From Rouxiella silvae (GTDB lineage: Bacteria > Pseudomonadota > Gammaproteobacteria > Enterobacterales > Enterobacteriaceae), in contig NZ_MRWD01000043.1 in assembly GCF_002093625.1 (NCBI RefSeq), positions 1-49,581 on the forward strand: a DNA stretch of 49,581 nt. The letters run 5' to 3'. Of this stretch, positions 21,970-29,511 are shown one piece after another. Position 1 is the first letter of the stretch, and each line of letters starts with the position of its first letter. Under the pieces are notes generated by a model. It was given only the letters and a program-made list of their open reading frames with translations. It searched no databases and was not told the DNA's origin. A program made the translations under genes and the position numbers.

Positions 21970-22940
21970 TGCGCCGCGCAAAAGTGTACCGCTACTCGCT
22001 GCCCATGGACGCCGGAGTCGTGCTGCGCAATCAGCGACTTAATACCCGTGAAGGCTTGCTGGTTCAGCTTTGGCATAACCACCGGTCAGGGTGGGGAGAA
22101 ATAGCGCCGCTGCCCGGTTTTAGCCCAGAGTCTTTAGAGCAGGCGCAGCTGGCGCTTCTACCGCTGCTCGACCGATGGCAACGAGGCGAGGCGTTTCCTG
22201 ATTGCGTATTGCCGTCTGTGGACTTTGGCGTGAGCTGCGCCTTGGCAGAAATTGACGGCTCGCTGCCTGCGCCGTTCGACACGCGACGCGCAGTGATGTG
22301 CCACGGGGATCCTGACGAATTGCTGTTCCAGCTCAATGCGCTGGCAGACGGTAAGCTGGGTAAGGTAAAGGTCGGACTGTATGAGGCGGTGGGTGATGGC
22401 TTAAACGTCAGTTCAATGCTTGAGGCGATTCCTGATCTGAAGTTGCGCCTTGATGCTAACCGCAGTTGGAGCCCCGATCGGGCCGCGGCCTTTGCGCGCT
22501 ATCTTTGTGCCGAGCAGCGCAGGCGTATCTGTTTTATTGAGGAGCCTTGCCATACCCCACAGCAATCGCTGGAATTTGCCGACGCCACCGGCATTGCAAT
22601 TGCCTGGGATGAAAGCCTACGTGAAGCAGGTTTTATGTTGCAGAGGCAGTCCGGCGTGGCGGCCATTATCGTCAAACCTACTCTCACCGGCAGTATTGAC
22701 GTCTGCCGGCGGCAGATAGCCGAGGCACAAAGTTTGGGGATACAAGTGGTTATCAGTTCCAGTCTTGAATCCAGCCTGGGGCTGAGCCAATTGGCGCGGC
22801 TCTCCCGCTGGCTGTTACCGGACAGTACGCCGGGGCTTGATACTCTACATCTGATGCAAGCTCAGTTGATGCGCCCTTGGCCGGGCAGTACGTTGCCGTT
22901 AATAACGGCCGATGCGCTGGAGGTAATATGGCAGCAATAA
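21969..22940 (+). CDS. menC: MenC, o-succinylbenzoate synthase
   Basis: A 323-residue enolase-superfamily enzyme (E. coli 320) that dehydrates SHCHC to o-succinylbenzoate. The superfamily residues are visible: KVKVGLY with the catalytic Lys, RLDANRSW with the first metal-binding Asp, FIEEPC with the Glu, AWDESLRE with the second Asp, and IVKPTLTGS with the second Lys. The ATG at 21969 overlaps the menB TGA (TGATG) and is preferred over the TTG just before it, because [20 protein letters not shown] aligns with the start of E. coli MenC. It overlaps menE by 13 bp. Confidence 0.95.
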   Translation: MRRAKVYRYSLPMDAGVVLRNQRLNTREGLLVQLWHNHRSGWGEIAPLPGFSPESLEQAQLALLPLLDRWQRGEAFPDCVLPSVDFGVSCALAEIDGSLPAPFDTRRAVMCHGDPDELLFQLNALADGKLGKVKVGLYEAVGDGLNVSSMLEAIPDLKLRLDANRSWSPDRAAAFARYLCAEQRRRICFIEEPCHTPQQSLEFADATGIAIAWDESLREAGFMLQRQSGVAAIIVKPTLTGSIDVCRRQIAEAQSLGIQVVISSSLESSLGLSQLARLSRWLLPDSTPGLDTLHLMQAQLMRPWPGSTLPLITADALEVIWQQ

Positions 22941-24313
22941 ACGACTGGCCTTGGCACCACTGGCGGCGGCGTTCACCCAATGCGGCGGCCATTTTTCTGG
23001 CAAACAAAACACTGACGTGGGCAGAATTGGCCCGTGAAATCGACCATAAGTCGGCTGAATTTAGCGCTCAAGGCGTTCGGGCCGGGGAGGCAGTGGCACT
23101 GATCGGTGATGTGCGTGGTAATAACGGATTCGACTTATTGCTGGCTTATCTTGCCCTGTTACAGCTCGCCGCGTGCTGTTTGCCGCTGAATCCTCAGCTT
23201 GCCGCAGGCACGTTACCAGCATTGCTCACACGCTTGGGTATTTCCCGCCTAATCGATTTAACCCATGAAGTTATCCGACCCGAAGTCGTGGCGCAAAAGG
23301 CCACACTATCCCATCAGCACGCTGCGGTGTGGTCACCGGCAAGAGCGGCCACGCTGACCCTAACCTCGGGGTCTAACGGTTTACCCAAGGCGGCGGTGCA
23401 TACACTGGCGGCGCATATTGCCAGCGCCGAGGGCGTGGTTGAGCTGATGTCTTTCACGCATCAACACCGCTGGCTGCTCTCGCTGCCGTTGTTTCACGTT
23501 TCGGGGCAGGGTATTGTCTGGCGCTGGCTCTCGGTTGGCGCGGGGTTAGTACTCAGCGATGGCCGCCCTTTAGCACAGGCGTTGCAATGCAGCACTCATG
23601 CATCCTTGGTGCCGACCCAGCTGTGGCGTTTGCTTGAGAGCAGCGCCTCGGCGGCAGGTTTGTGCGATGTGCTGCTTGGCGGGGCCGATATTCCGCCTGC
23701 ACTTATTCAACGCGCCGAGCGGGTAGGTATTCGCTGCTGGTGCGGATACGGCATGACCGAAACGGCATCCACTGTTACCGCCAAGCGCGCCGATGATTTG
23801 CCTGGTGTGGGAAATCCGTTAAAAGGGCGCGAGGTCCGAATCGTTAATCAGGAAATTCAGCTGCGCGCGACTTCAATGGCGCTGGGCTATTGGCTACAGG
23901 GCAGATTGCAGCCTCTGAATGAATCCGGCGGTTGGTTGCGCACGCGCGACGGCGGCGAGTGGCAAAACGGCGAGCTGAACATTAACGGCAGGTTGGATAA
24001 TCTGTTTTTCAGCGGCGGTGAAGGTATTCAGCCGGAAGAGGTAGAGCGGATTTTGCGGGAGCATCCACGGGTTAATTCGGTATTTATTATCCCCGTTGAC
24101 GACACGCAATATGGCCAGCGACCGGTGGCAGTTATCGACGGGGAGGAGGGTCCCACGCTCACCGAATTAATGGATTGGGCGCGCGTGAAACTGGCAGGTT
24201 TTCAACGGCCAATTGCCCTTTTTACGCTGCCTGAAGATCTACAGCGTGGCGGTATAAAAGTGTCTCGACGCGACGTTCTGCACTGGGTTAGGGCAAAATA
24301 CGTCAATCGATAA
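22928..24313 (+). CDS. menE: MenE, o-succinylbenzoate-CoA ligase
   Basis: A 461-residue acyl-adenylating enzyme (E. coli 451) that activates o-succinylbenzoate with CoA and ATP to give the substrate that MenB cyclises. TLTSGSNGLPKAAVH is the ATP-binding P-loop of the family and CGYGMTETAST the A5 motif; the GRLDNLFFSGGEGIQPEE hinge and the Lys near the C-terminus (GGIKVSRRD) follow. The ATG at 22928 has GGAGG 4 bp upstream inside the end of menC. The operon therefore reads menD-H-B-C-E with every junction overlapping. Confidence 0.95.
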   Translation: MAAINDWPWHHWRRRSPNAAAIFLANKTLTWAELAREIDHKSAEFSAQGVRAGEAVALIGDVRGNNGFDLLLAYLALLQLAACCLPLNPQLAAGTLPALLTRLGISRLIDLTHEVIRPEVVAQKATLSHQHAAVWSPARAATLTLTSGSNGLPKAAVHTLAAHIASAEGVVELMSFTHQHRWLLSLPLFHVSGQGIVWRWLSVGAGLVLSDGRPLAQALQCSTHASLVPTQLWRLLESSASAAGLCDVLLGGADIPPALIQRAERVGIRCWCGYGMTETASTVTAKRADDLPGVGNPLKGREVRIVNQEIQLRATSMALGYWLQGRLQPLNESGGWLRTRDGGEWQNGELNINGRLDNLFFSGGEGIQPEEVERILREHPRVNSVFIIPVDDTQYGQRPVAVIDGEEGPTLTELMDWARVKLAGFQRPIALFTLPEDLQRGGIKVSRRDVLHWVRAKYVNR

Positions 24314-24395
24314 CCTTGGTTAATATTGTGTTACCGATAACTAAATAGCAGGCTATGGAAATGTGAATGGCATCACATTGAGAGAGGATAAAGAA

Positions 24396-24422
24396 ATGTT
24401 AACTGGAGGTATAAAAATCTAG
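24396..24422 (+). CDS. Possible 8-codon leader ORF (MLTGGIKI)
   Basis: ATG at 24396 is preceded by AGAGAGGATAAAG at suitable spacing and reads MLTGGIKI before a TAG stop at 24420-24422. The stop overlaps the AGGAG ribosome site of the following symporter gene, whose ATG is at 24434. This layout would allow translational coupling or attenuation. No other evidence for translation is available. Confidence 0.4.
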   Translation: MLTGGIKI

Positions 24423-24433
24423 GAGTTAACGCA

Positions 24434-25753
24434 ATGTCATCCATTAACACCGCAGCCAGTGGCAACAGGCAGGGTACAGCTAAAAATATCTTCCGCGTTG
24501 CTAGCGGGAATTTCCTCGAAATGTACGATTTTATGGTGTTTGGCTATTACGCTAACGCCATTGCTCACACATTTTTCCCTGATTCTAATCCCTTCGCCTC
24601 GCTGATGCTCACGCTGATGACCTTCGGCGCGGGATTCCTGATGCGGCCTTTGGGCGCTATGGTGCTGGGGGCTTATATTGACCATCATGGCCGTAGAAAG
24701 GGGCTGCTTATCACGTTGGGGCTAATGGCATTTGGTACGCTGACCATCGCCTGCGTGCCCGGTTATCATAGCATTGGCGTTGCCGCACCGATCCTTATCC
24801 TGCTCGGCCGCCTGCTGCAGGGTTTCTCTGCTGGCGTTGAGCTGGGCGGCGTTTCTGTTTATCTGTCAGAGATTGCGCCGAAAGGAAAAAAAGGCTTTTA
24901 CGTCAGCTGGCAGTCTGCCAGTCAACAGGTGGCGGTGGTGTTTGCTGCCCTGCTTGGGGTGTTGTTGAATAATCTGTTAGGCAACACCGTGATGAACGAA
25001 TGGGGATGGCGTATCCCGTTCGCCATTGGTTGCATGATTGTGCCGTTCCTGTTCTGGATCCGTCGCATGATGGAGGAAACCGATGCCTTCCAGCAGCGTA
25101 AGCATCATCCTTCAATGGGCGAAATTGTGCGCTCGGTCGGCAACAATTGGAAAATCGTGCTGGTCGGTATGCTGATGGTGGTGACGACGACCGTTTCTTT
25201 CTACATGATCACTGCGTTTACCCCGACCTTTGGCAAAAACGTGCTGCTGCTCAGTGAGCAGCAAAGTTTTATCGTTACGCTGTGTGTAGGGATCTCAAAC
25301 CTGTTTTGGCTGCCGATTATGGGGGCTTTCTCTGATAAAATCGGCCGCCGTCCGCTGCTGTTGACCTTTAGCGCACTGATTTTTCTTACCTCCTATCCGG
25401 CGCTAAACTGGCTGGTGGGTGCCCCGAGTTTTGCTCGCCTATTGGAGGTTGAGCTATGGCTGTCGTTTATGTACGCCAGCTATAACTCCGCGATGGTCGT
25501 GGCTCTGACCGAGGTGATGCCTCCCGAGGTGCGAGCGACCGGCTTCTCGATGGCCTATAGTTTGGCAACCGCTATTTTTGGTGGATTTACGCCGGCAATT
25601 TCCAGCTACCTCATCCACGTGACCGGCAACAAAGCTATGCCCGGCGTTTGGTTGGCGATTTCAGCAGTGTGTGGACTGCTGGCGATTGTGGTGCTGCCGT
25701 GGGTAACCCGTCAACGTGCCTATCAGCAGAGTATGCTTAAAACGGCAAGTTAA
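24434..25753 (+). CDS. MHS-family citrate/tricarballylate-type proton symporter
   Basis: A 439-residue major-facilitator transporter of the metabolite:H+ symporter family with 12 predicted helices. It closely resembles Salmonella CitA (citrate) and TcuC (tricarballylate): [18 protein letters not shown] in helix 1, [13 protein letters not shown] in loop 2-3, [20 protein letters not shown] in helix 4, [11 protein letters not shown], and DKIGRRPLL in loop 8-9. The substrate cannot be fixed from sequence; citrate or a related tricarboxylate is the best guess. There are no tcuAB or citrate-lyase genes alongside. It has its own upstream region with an 8-codon leader ORF and its own terminator, so it is probably monocistronic. 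Confidence 0.85.
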   Translation: MSSINTAASGNRQGTAKNIFRVASGNFLEMYDFMVFGYYANAIAHTFFPDSNPFASLMLTLMTFGAGFLMRPLGAMVLGAYIDHHGRRKGLLITLGLMAFGTLTIACVPGYHSIGVAAPILILLGRLLQGFSAGVELGGVSVYLSEIAPKGKKGFYVSWQSASQQVAVVFAALLGVLLNNLLGNTVMNEWGWRIPFAIGCMIVPFLFWIRRMMEETDAFQQRKHHPSMGEIVRSVGNNWKIVLVGMLMVVTTTVSFYMITAFTPTFGKNVLLLSEQQSFIVTLCVGISNLFWLPIMGAFSDKIGRRPLLLTFSALIFLTSYPALNWLVGAPSFARLLEVELWLSFMYASYNSAMVVALTEVMPPEVRATGFSMAYSLATAIFGGFTPAISSYLIHVTGNKAMPGVWLAISAVCGLLAIVVLPWVTRQRAYQQSMLKTAS

Positions 25754-25779
25754 GGGACGAATTTTCCCTGAAACCTATA

Positions 25780-25815
25780 AAGCCCCGCCTTAGGTCATCT
25801 TAAGGTGGGGCTTTT
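25780..25815 (+). terminator. Intrinsic terminator after the symporter gene
   Basis: A 13-bp stem (AAGCCCCGCCTTA with TAAGGTGGGGCTT, one G-T pair) with loop 25793-25800, followed by TT, C, G and more T. It starts 27 bp after the stop codon. Confidence 0.9.
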
Positions 25816-25979
25816 CGTTTTTGGCTTCAATTCGTCGCATTTATTTAATTTCCATCAGGTAACTTACCTTGAGTTAGAAATAAATTTTAAGCATTTGGGC
25901 TGATTACTCCGCCGGTAAATTGCTTTAGACTGCCTGCTGATGCTTCAAACACTAGTTTTATGATTCTTCAGGATAAATA

Positions 25980-26525
25980 ATGAAAAAGACTTTACTGGCC
26001 GGTTCGGCCGCTGCGCTCATGATGGCTACCGTTTCCGCCCACGCAATTGGCGTTAATGCAGAAATCGGCCAACACTACACTAATTTGGGCTTTGGCCTGG
26101 GTACCACGACCTCAGGTCTGGCCCTGACCGGCAACTGGGCACACAGTGACAACGACGGCGATGTTGCAGGTCTTGGCCTGGGTTATAACATTGGACTCGG
26201 CCCGTTTATGGCAACCGTTGGCGGCAAGGCTCTTTACACCAGTCCTAAAAACGGCAGCGACGGCTATGCGGTTCCTGTGGGCGGGGGTTTGCAGTTGCCA
26301 CTCGGCCGCTACGTGAGCCTGTACGGTGAGGGTTATTACGCGCCAGATTCACTTTCCAGCGGCATCAATAACTATAAAGAAGCTAACGGCGGCATCCGCT
26401 TCACACCAATCAGCCTGGTTAGCGTTGATGTAGGCTATCGTTATCAGGCACTTGAGGGCAAAGACGGTCATCGCGACAATGTTATCGCAGACGGTGCTTA
26501 TATCGGTGGGGCGGTTAATTTTTAA
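25980..26525 (+). CDS. yfaZ: YfaZ-family outer-membrane protein
   Basis: A 181-residue protein with a clear signal peptide (MKKTLLAGSAAALMMATVSAHA, cleavage after AHA near residue 22). The mature part is made of short glycine- and aromatic-rich beta-strands with alternating hydrophobic residues and ends in AVNF, a C-terminal Phe typical of outer-membrane beta-barrels. Length and sequence fit the YfaZ family (E. coli 180). Its role is unknown. It is followed after 31 bp by yfaY on the same strand, a conserved neighbour. The ATG has only a weak AGGAT ribosome site. Confidence 0.88.
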   Translation: MKKTLLAGSAAALMMATVSAHAIGVNAEIGQHYTNLGFGLGTTTSGLALTGNWAHSDNDGDVAGLGLGYNIGLGPFMATVGGKALYTSPKNGSDGYAVPVGGGLQLPLGRYVSLYGEGYYAPDSLSSGINNYKEANGGIRFTPISLVSVDVGYRYQALEGKDGHRDNVIADGAYIGGAVNF

Positions 26526-26556
26526 AGCAAAAACTACGTAACGGAAGGAGAGGACA

Positions 26557-27753
26557 ATGCTTAGGGTTGAGATGCTTAGCACCGGCGAAGAAGTTTTGCA
26601 CGGGCAGATAGTCGATTCAAACGCGGCGTGGCTTGCGAGCTACCTGTTTGAACAGGGTTTGCCCATGACGAGCCGTGAAACCGTAGGCGACAGCCTCGAT
26701 GCGCTGGTTGCGGTTCTGCTTGAACGCAGCCACATCGCTGACGTATTGATTGTTAACGGCGGTCTTGGGCCAACCAGTGATGATCTCAGTTCTCTGGCGG
26801 CGGCAATGGCCTGCGGCGTCGAGTTGATTGAGGATGCCGATTGGATTGCGACTATGGAAGCCTTTTTCTCTCAGCGCGGCAGACCGATGGCTGCATCCAA
26901 CCGCAAGCAGGCGCAAATTCCTGCTAACGCAGACGTCCTTGATAACCCGGTTGGCACCGCCTGCGGCTTTACCTTAAAGCTCAATCGCTGCCAGATGTTC
27001 TTTACGCCGGGCGTTCCTTCCGAATTTAAAGTCATGGTCGAACAGCAGATTGTACCGCGTCTGCATCGCGACCATCCGGCCCTTGAAGCGCCACTGTGCC
27101 TGCGTTTAACCACCTTCGGACGCGGAGAAAGTGATTTAGCAAGTGAGCTCGACGTGCTGAAGCTGCCAGAAGGTGTGGCGATTGGTTATCGTTCTTCTTC
27201 GCCAATTATCGAGCTCAAGCTTACCGGCCCTCGCAGCCAGGAAGCGGCGATGCGGCAGATTTGGGAGCGTGTGCGTGAAGTTGCGGGCGAAAGCACTATT
27301 TTTGAAGGCTGGGGCGGGCTGCCAGCGCGTCTTGCTGAAAGGCTGCTTGAGCAGAATCTACGCTTGGCGATCAGTGAAAGCTTTACCGGCGGGCTGCTTA
27401 ACTGGCGGATGCAGAATGCCGATGTGCCGCTGGCGGGTGGAGAGCTATTGCCGACCGGTACGGCCGAAGAATCGCTTTCTGCCGTATTGGCTCGCGCACA
27501 AACCTTGGCCGAACGCAGCGGCACGCAGCTGGCGTTAGCAGTAGGCGGGGTATTGGAAAACCGGCTAAGTCTGGCATTGCATACTCCAGCAGGGACCCAC
27601 GGCATGACCATTCAGTACACCGCAGGGCGTCATGGTCACGAGCTGCGTCAAGAGACAATCGCGATGGTGGCTATGGACATGCTGCGCCGTTATCTGAATA
27701 AGTGGCCGGTTGTCGCAGATTATCCGTGGCTTACAGTGGTGGAAAAAGTCTAG
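26557..27753 (+). CDS. yfaY: CinA-like protein YfaY
   Basis: A 398-residue protein with an N-terminal molybdopterin-binding-like (COG1058) domain (EMLSTGEEVLHGQIVDSNAAWL and VNGGLGPTSDDLS) and a C-terminal CinA deamidase-like domain starting near residue 270 (AISESFTGGLL). In true CinA/PncC proteins this second domain deamidates NMN; here, as in E. coli YfaY (400 residues), its later motifs are degenerate, so activity is doubtful. The start at 26557 has GGAGAGG just upstream. Confidence 0.9.
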   Translation: MLRVEMLSTGEEVLHGQIVDSNAAWLASYLFEQGLPMTSRETVGDSLDALVAVLLERSHIADVLIVNGGLGPTSDDLSSLAAAMACGVELIEDADWIATMEAFFSQRGRPMAASNRKQAQIPANADVLDNPVGTACGFTLKLNRCQMFFTPGVPSEFKVMVEQQIVPRLHRDHPALEAPLCLRLTTFGRGESDLASELDVLKLPEGVAIGYRSSSPIIELKLTGPRSQEAAMRQIWERVREVAGESTIFEGWGGLPARLAERLLEQNLRLAISESFTGGLLNWRMQNADVPLAGGELLPTGTAEESLSAVLARAQTLAERSGTQLALAVGGVLENRLSLALHTPAGTHGMTIQYTAGRHGHELRQETIAMVAMDMLRRYLNKWPVVADYPWLTVVEKV

Positions 27754-27781
27754 CAATCAGTATGGTGTGCCCCCATCCCAA

Positions 27782-27811
27782 CCTTCCCCCGCTGAAAATA
27801 GCGGGGGAAGG
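27782..27811. terminator. 12-bp perfect hairpin between yfaY and yfaE
   Basis: CCTTCCCCCGCT pairs perfectly with AGCGGGGGAAGG around GAAAAT. It starts 29 bp after the yfaY stop. There is no T-run on either side. It may act as a 3'-end stabiliser or a repeat-type palindrome, or weakly terminate yfaY transcripts. Its G-runs resemble those in the tandem repeats that follow. Confidence 0.5.
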
Positions 27812-27828
27812 GGTGTTAAGTACCCCCT

Positions 27829-28012
27829 AAATCGATCCCCTCACTCATATTTATTCTGGAGGGTAAGGGTGTAACAAATCGGTCCCCTCACTCATATTTA
27901 TTCTGGAGGGTAAGGGTGTAACAAATCGGTCCCCTCACTCATATTTATTCTGGAGGGTAAGGGTGTAACAAATCGATCCCCTCACTCATTTGGGGGAGGG
28001 TTAGGGTGGGGG
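27829..28012. repeat. 47-bp direct tandem repeat, three full copies plus a divergent fourth
   Basis: Units begin at 27829, 27876, 27923 and 27970. Copies 2 and 3 are identical; copy 1 differs at one base (A for G at unit position 7). Copy 4 keeps the first 20 bases and then continues with a related G-rich half containing GGGAGGGTTAGGGTGGGGG. Each unit can form an imperfect stem between CCCTCACTC and GAGGGTAAGGG. The array lies between the convergent yfaY and yfaE. Confidence 0.92.
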
Positions 28013-28062
28013 AAATGGCGTCTCGATGGGAGAGAAAACAGCAAAAAGTAGAGATGTGATGT

Positions 28063-28323
28063 CTAAAGCGCTAGCTCAATGTCCCCGACCGGCAGGCAGC
28101 AGCACGGCAAAATATCACCATCCTGAATAAATGCCAGCGGCTTGGCACTGTATGTCACTTCGCCTTTCAACAAACGCATTCTGCACGAGCCGCAGTAGCC
28201 TTCGCGGCACTGGTATTCAACCAAGACTTTATGGTGTTCGAAGACTTCCAGCAGGTTGGCGTGCTCGCCTTCACAGACGAGCGTTGTGCCACAATCCCGC
28301 AGCGTAATAATCGGCTGACTCAT
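28063..28323 (-). CDS. yfaE: YfaE, 2Fe-2S ferredoxin for NrdB maintenance
   Basis: An 86-residue plant-type ferredoxin. The cluster ligands are in CREGYCGSC (residues 39, 44 and 47) and in the CCC triplet at 74-76. In E. coli YfaE supplies electrons to regenerate the diferric-tyrosyl radical cofactor of NrdB. It starts 3 bp after the nrdB stop, so it is the last gene of nrdA-nrdB-yfaE and probably translationally coupled. Confidence 0.95.
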   Translation of the reverse strand: MSQPIITLRDCGTTLVCEGEHANLLEVFEHHKVLVEYQCREGYCGSCRMRLLKGEVTYSAKPLAFIQDGDILPCCCLPVGDIELAL

Positions 28324-28326
28324 TAA

Positions 28327-29457
28327 TTAGAACTCGAAATCGCTCAGGTCGTCGGCATTCATTTCTGAATCGATCTGACCTACCAGATAAGAGCTGACTT
28401 CTACTTCCTGAGGCGCAACCTGCACATTGTCAGACACTAACCAAGCGTTGATCCAAGGGATCGGATTAGTACGGGTCTTGAACGGTGCCGTTAATCCCAC
28501 CGCCTGCATGCGAATATTAGTAATATATTCAATGTACTGGCAAAGAATATCTTTGTTAAGACCAATCATCGAGCCGTCACGGAACAGGTATTCTGCCCAG
28601 TCTTTCTCTTGCTCGGCGGCCAGCACAAACAGGTCGTAGCACTCTTTCTCGCACTCTTTGGCGATTTCGGCCATTTCCGGATCATCAACGCCGCTGCGCA
28701 GCAGGTTCAGCGCGTGCTGAGTGCCGGTCAGGTGCAGCGCCTCGTCACGGGCGATCATCTTGATGATTTTTGCATTACCTTCCATCAGTTCGCGCTCGGC
28801 GAAGGCAAAGGAACAGGCAAAGCTGACGTAGAAACGCACTGCTTCAAGCGCATTCACACTCATCAGGCAGATGTAGAGTTTTTTCTTCAGCTCGTGCAGG
28901 TCTACCACGACGGTTTTGCCGTTAACCTGATGCGTGCCAACACCCAGAAGGTGATAGTAGCTGGTCATCTCAATCAGCGAATCATAATAGCCAGAGATGT
29001 CTTTCGCGCGCTTGAGGATCTCTTCGTTAGTGACGATGTCGTCAAATACCAGGCCCGGATCGTTCACGATATTACGGATAATGTGCGTGTAAGAACGTGA
29101 GTGAATGGTCTCTGAAAACGCCCAGGTTTCAACCCAAGTTTCCAATTCTGGAATAGAGATCAGCGGCAGCAGGGCAACATTCGGGCTACGACCCTGAATG
29201 GAGTCCAGCAGCGTCTGGTATTTCAGGTTGCTGAGAAAGATATGTTTTTCATGCTCAGGCAGACCCTGAAAATCGATACGATCGCGTGCAACGTCAATCT
29301 CTTCCGGACGCCAGAAGAAAGACAATTGTTTTTCAATCAGCTTTTCGAAAATTTCGTATTTCTGCTGGTCGAAGCGCGCAACGTTCACCGACTGGCCGAA
29401 GAACATCGGTTCCAGCAGCTGATTGTTTTTATTTTGGGAAAAAGTGGTGTAAGCCAT
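28327..29457 (-). CDS. nrdB: Class Ia ribonucleotide reductase beta subunit
   Basis: A 376-residue R2 protein (same length as E. coli) that houses the diiron centre and the stable tyrosyl radical. The radical tyrosine is in [11 protein letters not shown] (residue 123 counting Met, the classical Tyr122). Iron ligands lie in FSETIHS and in the [12 protein letters not shown] segment. The C-terminal tail [11 protein letters not shown] resembles the part that binds NrdA. AGAGGAT precedes the ATG. It is separated from nrdA by 54 bp that contain a terminator-like hairpin. Confidence 0.98.
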   Translation of the reverse strand: MAYTTFSQNKNNQLLEPMFFGQSVNVARFDQQKYEIFEKLIEKQLSFFWRPEEIDVARDRIDFQGLPEHEKHIFLSNLKYQTLLDSIQGRSPNVALLPLISIPELETWVETWAFSETIHSRSYTHIIRNIVNDPGLVFDDIVTNEEILKRAKDISGYYDSLIEMTSYYHLLGVGTHQVNGKTVVVDLHELKKKLYICLMSVNALEAVRFYVSFACSFAFAERELMEGNAKIIKMIARDEALHLTGTQHALNLLRSGVDDPEMAEIAKECEKECYDLFVLAAEQEKDWAEYLFRDGSMIGLNKDILCQYIEYITNIRMQAVGLTAPFKTRTNPIPWINAWLVSDNVQVAPQEVEVSSYLVGQIDSEMNADDLSDFEF

Positions 29458-29469
29458 AACATCCTCTGA

Positions 29470-29499
29470 AAAAATCGCCCCTAATCAGGGGCGGTTTTT
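29470..29499. terminator. Bidirectional terminator-like hairpin between nrdA and nrdB
   Basis: Stem CGCCCCT/AGGGGCG with loop AATC, extended by A-T pairs. The minus-strand transcript reads the G/C stem followed by at least five U, as in an intrinsic terminator, yet it lies inside the operon. It could lower nrdB relative to nrdA or stabilise the nrdA 3' end. Confidence 0.7.
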
Positions 29500-29511
29500 G
29501 AATTTGAGCAA

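Noticed and set aside
26557..27753. Competence or NMN deamidase (true CinA/PncC) for yfaY
   Set aside because: The C-terminal motifs are degenerate and match the YfaY subgroup, which lacks clear deamidase residues.
27829..28012. Possible CRISPR array
   Set aside because: The 47-bp units are directly adjacent with no unique spacers, and there are no cas genes nearby.
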